64,000 nt of DNA. Source: Pleodorina starrii. Lineage: Eukaryota; Chlorophyta; Chlorophyceae; Chlamydomonadales; Volvocaceae. The position numbers and the translations under genes were made by a program. The stretch lies in assembly GCA_030267565.1 (NCBI GenBank), contig BRXU01000008.1:3230001-3294000 (forward strand), written 5' to 3'. Below, one piece after another: positions 57,401 through 64,000 of this stretch. Positions within the stretch are counted from its first letter, which is position 1. Each line of letters starts with the position of its first letter. The notes under the pieces were generated by a model that saw only the letters and a program-made list of their open reading frames with translations, was not told the DNA's origin and made no database searches.

Positions 57401-60400
57401 AGGTAAAGAGACCGTCCGAAAGGCCGACATCCGAGCAGAAATGAACACAGAAAGGAACGGCCCGACGGGGCAATGGGGCGATGACGCAGACATGATCAGA
57501 CGCGAGGGAATTCATGTGGAACTGATACAATCTCGCTCCCACCCTGACTATCCCTCCAAACCCATCTCGCTCCCTCCCTGCTTACCCCCAAAACCCAAAC
57601 CCAAACCCTACCCGCACCCACCCGGACGTGCTGAAGCACTGCCGTGTGGTACAGCGGCAGCTGCGGCGGCATCGGCAGCTGCAGCGGCGCCGGACCCAGT
57701 TCGATCGGCTCCGCAGCCTCCTTGGCCGCCGCCGCCGCCGCTAACCCCACACGGTCCTCCTCCTCCTCTTCCTCTTCTTCCCCTTCCTCTGCCTCCTCTG
57801 CCGCCTCAACCTCCTCCGCCTCGTCCTCCGGAATTTCCTCCACAGGCCCCGCCCACTCCTCCGCCGGCGCCGGCGTGTCGGCGGCGGCGGCGTCGAGAAT
57901 TACCTCCACCGCCGCCGCCTCGAGGGCCTCCTGCGGCGACCTGTACGGCTCCGATGGGACGAGCGCCCGTCGGTCGCCCGCCGCCGCAGCGCGGCGGAGC
58001 GCATTATTGGCGAGGTTTCGGAGCAGCGCGCCGTGCGGCAAGCCCACCTCCGCCGCCTGTAGTACGGCAGGGTGCCGGGCGTCGAGCGGCAGATCCGCCG
58101 CCACGCCCGCGATGCGGACGGTGGCTCCCTCGCCATTGGTGGCGCCGTTGAGCCGCGTCGCCGGATCGAAGAGCGACAGGTCAGCGTGCCTGGGAAGGAG
58201 GAAAGGCAACAAGAAATGTAACGCGACGGAAAATCCGGCGGGCAATAAGGAAGTAACAAGAAAGAAGGGGAAGGCAACATTCGACTTCCACGCTAGAGAC
58301 AGCTAGGGAGAGCGGGGCTAGGGACCGGCGTGTATTGTATTTTGTATATTTTGCATATGTACGACATCCACCCACCAGCTCGCTCCGTAATCGTAGTACT
58401 CCTCCAGGGGGGCCGGATCCGCCGCGACGCGCTCCGCCTCCTGCTCCGCAATCCGCGACAAAATGTACGGATCCGGGTCGTACAGCAACGGCACGTCGTC
58501 CGCCTCCTCCAGCTTCCCGCCCGCCGCCGCCTCAAGCGCCTCGCCGTACGCTGCCGTACCGCCCGCCGGCAGCTCCACCCACCCCTCCACCGTCGCCACG
58601 TCTCGCAGCCCCAGCTCACTAAAGAGCCGCGCGGCGGCGTGGCGCATCGCGTGCGTCAGCTTGCGGCTGAGACGCGGCGGCGTGTGTAGGCGTAAGGCAG
58701 TGGTGGCGGGCAGAGTGACCCGTGGGTCGTAGACCGCCCGCCATGGCTCTGGCTCCATCGCCAACGCCTCAGCGCGTGCCGCCGCTACCTGTGCGCGCAC
58801 GTCGCAATCATTACATCATTACAACACGACAGGATTGAATTCAACACAAAACTAAAACCTGAAATGCAAGCGTCGTACGACATAGTGAGGTATCGTACGG
58901 CATTGCGCGGTAAGCGTATCGCCCCAGGAATCGTCGCACTCGTACCTGCTCGTCGTCGGCTCCCTCGGCCAGCGCCGCCCACTCGGCCACGTCAGCGGTA
59001 TGCTTGAGGATCTCCACCTCCGTGTCGTACACCTCCACCTCACTGGGGAGCAGCGCCACCGGGCCGTCTGGCAGGGGGGACGAACAAGCCGCGTCCAGGG
59101 CGTCCAGGGAGGGTTATCCACGTATAGCAGGGGTTTAAAACCCGAGCAATGGAGCGAGAGTAAGGGTAACAGGCTCCGAAAACAGGGAGTGGAGACGGGG
59201 CGGAGGAGGGGTGAGGCGAAGGGCGATGCCGCAAACGGGGTGTCCAGGAGACAATCACGGCAAGAGTAACCCTAAAACCCTAAAACCCCAAACCCACCTG
59301 GCGTCTCCACAACCGTGCACACAAAGCGAGCCGCCGACGCCGCTGGCGCCGGCTCAATCACCACCGTCGAAGCCGCGGCTGCAGCGGCGGCGGCAGCACC
59401 AGCCGCCTCCCCAAGCTCCGCCACCGCCTCCGCCAGAGGTCCGGCCAGCAGGGCCGTCAGTCGGTCGGCGCCGAGGGCCGTGTCCGTCTCGGCGGCGGTG
59501 GGACTGGACGCCGTGTGGCGGGGCCGGACCAGGAACACTTGCCGCTCCAAATCCAAGCCCTGAAGCCAAGGGGCGGGGTGGGGTGTGTTGGGGTTTAGAA
59601 TGTAACAGTCCAAGGCGCCGCGTGGCGAGTGTCGGGGAGGGAGGAGGCCCGTCAGAAACAAGGCCGATGAGGCAAGCTGACAAGGGGGGATGGTTCGAGC
59701 CTCGGCGGGGCGCGGTGGCAGAGATTGACCGACCGCAACGAGAGGTGTGGGGGCTAGGGCGGGGTTATGGGAAGAGGAAGGCGAAGTGTGTCATGCCCCG
59801 GACTGTTCAAGCCGGCTGGTAAAAAAGAGGATATGGCCTGCTCCGTCAGCCCCCACCCCCGCCGCACCTGCTCCTTACACCAGGCAACCACCTTGGACCG
59901 CACCACCTCGGCAGCCGCAGTAACCGAAGGATCCTCCTCCTCCTCCTCCTCGTCGTCGACGCTATCCTTGCCCGATGATCCCGCTGGCGGCGACCCCGCG
60001 GCTGCGGCCGCCCGCACAGCCGCCGCCACGTCGGAAACGCCGACTTCCAGCTGCGGTACGACAGGGTACGACAGCGATTCCAGCCGCTGGAGCACCCTGG
60101 AGCGGTGTCCGGGAGGAGCCAACAACACCGGGGGGAAGGCGGGTCACTTGAGGCAAGTGGGGTGAGTGAGGTCACACGTCGGCTGGTTCTCGCAATTGGC
60201 AGACTCACAACTTGAAGCCCTCTTTCCGCTTCGCGTGTCGGCGCGGCCGCGCCTTTCTTTCGAAGGAAAGCGAGACAAAATGTAAGTGTGAGAATAACAA
60301 CCAACCAACCAACCACCCGACTGGGAGACGCTGACAAGGTGGAGCGCAGGTGCCGCCCGAACCTCCACCTCCACCTCCTCACCGCCAATGAGGCGACTCG

Positions 60401-63400
60401 CCTCGTCTCACCCGACTCACCCCACTCGGTCGTGCGCCAGCGCCGCCGCCTCCGCCCCGCAGCCCACGTGCGGCACCCCCTCCGCCTCCAGCGCCCGCTG
60501 CAGCTCGCCGTACAATGGCGCCCCAGGCGGCACCGCCGGAAACACCACATGCGCCGTGCCGCGGAGGTGCGCCGCCAGTGAGGTCACGTCGGAGAAAAAC
60601 GACGGACCGTCGCCGTCGCCGTCGCCGCCGCCTTCGGCGGCGGCGGCGGCTTCGCCACCGCCCGCCGCCGCCGCCTCCGGCGCCGGCGGCGCTGCCGTCG
60701 CCGGCACCGGCCCGTCGAGTGCCGGCATGTCAAGGCTCAGCGGGCTCGGCGGCGGCACCGCTAGCAGCTCCCGGTGTACGGCAGGCAGACAGCCCGCCGC
60801 CAGCTCCGCCGCCGTCGCGGCGTAGACCTGCGCCGGCGACAGCAGCGTCGACTGACCCGTGGCGCCGTCGAGCCACCACACAGAGACCACGACGCCCTGC
60901 GACGGCCGCGCCACGCCGCCAGCGGTGGGCGCGTACGACAGCGTTGCGTCGTACTCCGGCTGCTCCTCCTCCTTCTCGGCGGCAGCGTCGCCGCCTTTCC
61001 GTTCAGCAACCTCTCCCTCGCCCTCGCCGTCGGCGTCGTCATCGGCGGCGCCGTCGGCGTCGCCTGCCTCCGCCACCGCAATGGGCCTTACGCCATCCAT
61101 GGGCGAGGGCATGTGGGCGGTGTAGAGGTGGTCCAGGAGGGCTCGAGCAGACTCCAGGGAACGTTGCGCCAGGTCCAGGCGGCCTGAGGGGTTGGGGCGA
61201 AAGAACAAGACGGTGGCAAGCTGACAAGCTGATGGAGAGGGGACGAGTAGTATACGACATGCAAGAGCTGGCATGCTGATAAGCGAGGGAGGGGGTAGAA
61301 CGAGAACAAACACATCGAAGGGGGCGCAGGCTGACTGGCTGAGGCCGACACTGCGACACACTAACGACGACGATGATGGCATTTCAACTAATAAAAAAAC
61401 ACCAGAACGGCGAGGGTCCACACGGATCTCCCCCTCGCTCCTCCTCCTCCCCATCCTCACCTGGAGGGCACCCCGCCACCACCGCCACATCCACCGGCGC
61501 CTCGCTGCCCAGCGTCACGAGCGACTGCGGGTTGGCCGTCATCGCCGCCACCACCGCCGCCCCCCGCTCCTCCACCGGCAGTTCAGCCAGCTCAACCAGC
61601 CGCCGAGCCACGCGCTCCTCCTCCGTCTCCCCGACGGCCTCGGCAGCCTCCGCCGCCCCGGCCTCCGCGCCGCCCTCCGCGCCCGCCTCGCCGCCCTCCT
61701 GGACTCCGGCAGACAGCGCCCGCGCCTCCTCAAACTCCTGAAAAAGGGGTGCAGTGTTAAGCGCAGCGCAGCAGTGTTCAGAGCAGCGCAGTGTTTGGCG
61801 CGGCAAAGCGCAGCGCGGCGTTGGATGGGGTGGGGTGCGGTGCGGTGGGAGCATAACCGCAATCCGATCCGCACCGCGGCAGAAGATTGGGACGAAGCGG
61901 ACTGGACACCGACACACACAGACGGCGATACAAGAAGGCGATATACGCACCCCCGCCCACCCGCCCACGCACCCCTAACCCCCCACCCCCCCAGGCCCCC
62001 ACCTTTCTCAGCGCCGCAATGAGTCGCGCCTGCAGCTCGTTCCTGCTTCCGTCGGTGGGCAGCTGCCGCTTGTCCAGCTCCTCGCGCAGCGTCCGGAGAG
62101 TCATGCCAAGGACCGTCTGCTCAGCAGCAGCAGCCGCGGCGGAGGCGAGGGCGCCAGCGCCGCCAGCGGAGCTGCCGCCCAGCGGCGGGCGGCCGCGGCC
62201 CCGGCCGGCCGAATCGGGCGTCTGAGGAGTCGGCAGGTGGGTGGGTGGGTTGTACCGGTAGTAATGGAGACGACACGAGACCCCGGCGGTGGAAGGGCGA
62301 GACATACAGGGTGGGATGGGTCATGGGTGGCTGTTCAGGTGCAACCATGAAACACATACACACACGCACACGCACGCACACACGCGCTCACGGGAATACA
62401 CTCCCACAGATGCACACAAACGGACGCGAGCACACGAACACACACATGTGTGTGCGAGCGCATGCCATCTCGGCAGACGCAATCACCTGCATCAGCACTC
62501 GGGCCATCAGACGCTCCTGCATGTCGTACTTGTTTCCGGAGCTGCAGCGTCATCATAGGCACCATCACCGGGCAACGGGGGACAAGAGGGGCGGCGTATC
62601 AATCTGCTTCAGGCTTCATGACTCTGGCGGTGCGGCAGGTATGCTCTGTGCGCAAACCATGGAGACGTCGCTGATGCACGATGAAGGGTGCATCACATGC
62701 AAATGCAGAGTGCAAACCAGGCAGGCCGCTGTCAGACAGTACGAATACAAGATGGTTTAACTACACAGATGGTTCAGATTTTGCCCTATCTTTTCTGCAT
62801 CATTCAGCGGCCGAGCAAGCGAGCAAGGAGTGCGTGTGTGGGCTTGTGTGCCCGCATGCAAAGCCCGAGCAAGGAGCAAGGACAGCAAGCCCGAGCAAGG
62901 ACCCCGCAACCCCCTCTACACCCGGCCCCCCTCGTCACAATCCCAAACGCCATTCGGGTACTCCTTTCCAGCCCTCTTGTCGCCGTCCAGTCCCCTGTCA
63001 GCCAGCCAGCTCCCCCCGTCATCCTGTCCTTCATTCTCCCCCAGTCCCTTCCCCTCCCTTTCCTCCCCCGTCTCGCCAACGCCGCCCCCCCCCTCCGTTC
63101 CTTGGCCGCGGTTCATAACTTGTACCCCCCCTCCTCCACGCCCGCAAGAACCCCTCCCCCCCACACCCCACCTCCCCCCCACACAGCGCCCCCCCCCACC
63201 TCCCCCCACACAGCGCCCCCCCCCACCTGTCCATCCCGAAGTGCTTCAGCGCCACACGGAGGTCGTCCACCCGCATCCGCCGTACATCCACCGGAGTGAG
63301 CTGCCGGTAGTCAATGGCGCCCGGCGGACCCGCGTCGCCGCCCTCGCCCTCCTCGCCGGCGGCGGCGGCGGCGGGCGCCTCAATGGGCGTGAACGACGAG

Positions 63401-63890
63401 GAGGGCGCCCGCCGCAGCTCCTCCAGCCGTCGAGACAGGCGCCGCGCCGCCGCGGGGTCGGAAGAGGCCTCCTGCGGGAAGAGGAGAAGCGTATCAAGCG
63501 GGGTGATGCGCAGAAAGGAAGGTGCAGGCGGCTGAAATGGCTCTGAGATGGGGGACGTTATATACGAGGCGAGATGAAAGCGCAGAGCCGGGATGAGAAG
63601 AGAAGAAGCGGGGTGCCGAAGGGTGAAGCTGGAAAAGTGGTTTCAAGAGGCAGGACTCCCACAGACGAGCTCAAGCCTGGAGTGTGGGCTGGTGGACGCA
63701 CCCCGAAAGCCAACCCCTCCCTCGGGCAGCGGTGCAGCGGACGGCACGCACGCGTCCCCGACACCGGGGGTGTGGATTCACACACCTGCAGCGCCTGCTC
63801 CACCTTTTCATCCGCCAGGAATCGAACCAGCTGGTCCAGCAGCACCGAACGGGACTGGTAGCTGGGGTTGCGCTGCAGCTGCTTCAGCGT
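45449..63890 (-). CDS. Giant plant-type tandem D-Ala-D-Ala-ligase-like protein with SAP-like motifs, 5' end off window
   Basis: Minus-strand exons, 5' to 3' (upper-lower): 63890-63786, 63471-63227, 62541-62487, 62221-62003, 61737-61461, 61183-60421, 60096-59868, 59559-59298, 59067-58946, 58788-58376, 58189-57622, 57349-57275, 57023-56961, 56638-56540, 55443-55174, 54125-53973, 53778-53239, 52826-52119, 51561-51448, 51061-50956, 50745-50594, 49368-49176, 48527-48466, 48169-48071, 47643-46756, 46510-46425, 46010-45449; 2475 aa, all phases matching. Residues about 105-132 and 177-206 look like SAP nucleic-acid-binding motifs (VDDLRVALKHFGMD; MTLRTLREELDKRQLPTDGS). Module 1 (about 290-960): VAVVAGCPPG, LQRALEAEGVPHVGCG, FLVRPRHT, LRLHTPPRLSRK, LGLRDVATVEGW. 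Module 2 (about 1695-2310): VWVVVGGDGHWGREAGLVAG, LQALLELQGVPCVGPG, LGLRGLVQIEAFV, FDINGSPDLGPDS. Acidic spacers join them; the tail is Gly/Asp-rich. Tandem ligase architecture matches the plant plastid family; the length is far greater. Confidence 0.85.
48372..48465. repeat. 23-bp tandem repeat (CATCTGACCCGCCGACCCACGGG)
   Basis: Three copies lie directly before the splice donor at 48465, in an intron of the ligase-like gene. Confidence 0.9.
48732..48940. repeat. Intronic dispersed repeat family B, copy 1
   Basis: About 205 bp from TGTTCGGGCGCCGCCGCC through CCCAGCGGCCCCTAACGG, TCGACTTAACTAATTGGCGG and CAACACTCTCGCGACCTGGG to GCTTATGG; nearly identical to 49752-49957. Confidence 0.9.
49752..49957. 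repeat. Intronic dispersed repeat family B, copy 2
   Basis: Same unit and orientation as 48732-48940, lying in the next intron upstream in the gene. Confidence 0.9.
50178..50350. repeat. Intronic dispersed repeat family B, copy 3 (internally deleted)
   Basis: Same unit as 48732-48940, lacking about 30 bp after GCCTTGCCGCC. It shares an intron with copy 2. Confidence 0.9.
54425..55064. repeat. Intronic composite repeat family C, copy 1
   Basis: 640 bp nearly identical to 55762-56425. Each unit has two related halves in direct orientation (about 54450-54625 and 54880-55064) sharing GTCC-TCCAGGCTCATGTCC, GGCCGCACGGATAATCTA, GTTGYNGTGGCGCCC and CGAGTGCTTGG-GCGCG, flanking a unique centre. No ORF of note. 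Intron of the ligase-like gene. Confidence 0.92.
55445..55615 (+). repeat. Degenerate tandem repeat (GGGTACGGCAATATG...)
   Basis: Five copies of a roughly 40-bp unit beginning GGGTACGGCAATATG and containing a CGTGTTT core, lying just upstream (in gene direction, downstream) of repeat C copy 2. Confidence 0.8.
55762..56425. repeat. Intronic composite repeat family C, copy 2
   Basis: Near-identical to 54425-55064, same orientation, in the neighbouring intron; the difference is mainly short indels in the centre. Confidence 0.92.
62341..62455. repeat. (CA)n-rich microsatellite
   Basis: CACACA/CACGCA-rich tract with interruptions inside an intron of the ligase-like gene, just after the exon 62541-62487 in gene direction. 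Confidence 0.85.
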
Positions 63891-64000
63891 CTGTCGAGGG
63901 GGCGTTGGTGGTGGTGGTGGAGGTGGTGGTGGCAGGGAGGGAGGGGTGGGTCGGGGCTGAGCGGGTGGGTGGAGTTTGGGCAGGTGAGGGGGCAAACAAA

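Overview
This is nuclear DNA of a green alga, most likely a volvocalean (Chlamydomonas/Volvox-type) species. The signs are: GC-rich sequence; many short GT-AG introns; homopolymeric Gln, Ala and Gly tracts inside proteins; abundant mini- and microsatellites; and short runs of the Chlamydomonas-type telomeric unit CCCTAAAA inside introns. There is no operon structure, and no rRNA, CRISPR array or convincing tRNA.

Layout. (1) 1-1536, minus: 3' part of the 5' half of a PRMT4/CARM1-type protein arginine methyltransferase, leaving the window on the left. (2) 3760-8350, plus: a 1192-aa SET-domain protein with B3-like N-terminal segments. (3) 8.4-16.3 kb: gene-poor, repeat-rich DNA with two dispersed repeat families, an inverted duplication of a BTB/POZ exon (about 265-bp arms, 15-nt loop) and the rest of a broken BTB gene. 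(4) 16341-17528: a 21-bp satellite. (5) 17.5-20.1 kb: AT-richer intergenic DNA with a second, gapped inverted repeat. (6) 20140-24426, plus: a SET paralogue with a different N-terminus and a 1-bp frameshift in the SET core; a 3'-end relic of a third copy lies at 27.5 kb. (7) 26219-27046: an orphan helical protein. (8) 28762-43824, plus: a 28-exon gene for a divergent DNA polymerase delta catalytic subunit. (9) 45449-63890, minus: a 27-exon gene for a very large (at least 2475 aa) plant-type tandem D-Ala-D-Ala-ligase-like protein with two N-terminal SAP-like motifs; its 5' end lies beyond the right edge. Genes 8 and 9 converge on a 1.6-kb spacer.

The exon models of the two large genes were built by hand. 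Every junction keeps the reading frame, the phases match at every splice, and the totals (4725 and 7428 nt) are whole numbers of codons. The least certain junctions are listed in the entries.

Main points of interest: the polymerase lacks most conserved residues of the three exonuclease motifs and carries YAQTDS in place of YGDTDS in motif C, yet keeps its C-terminal metal-binding cysteines. The ligase-like giant has altered catalytic positions in both modules. A 12-bp palindrome, GACCC-RY-GGGTC, occurs at least 11 times in coding and non-coding DNA. The BTB inverted duplication has the form expected of a long-hairpin small-RNA locus.
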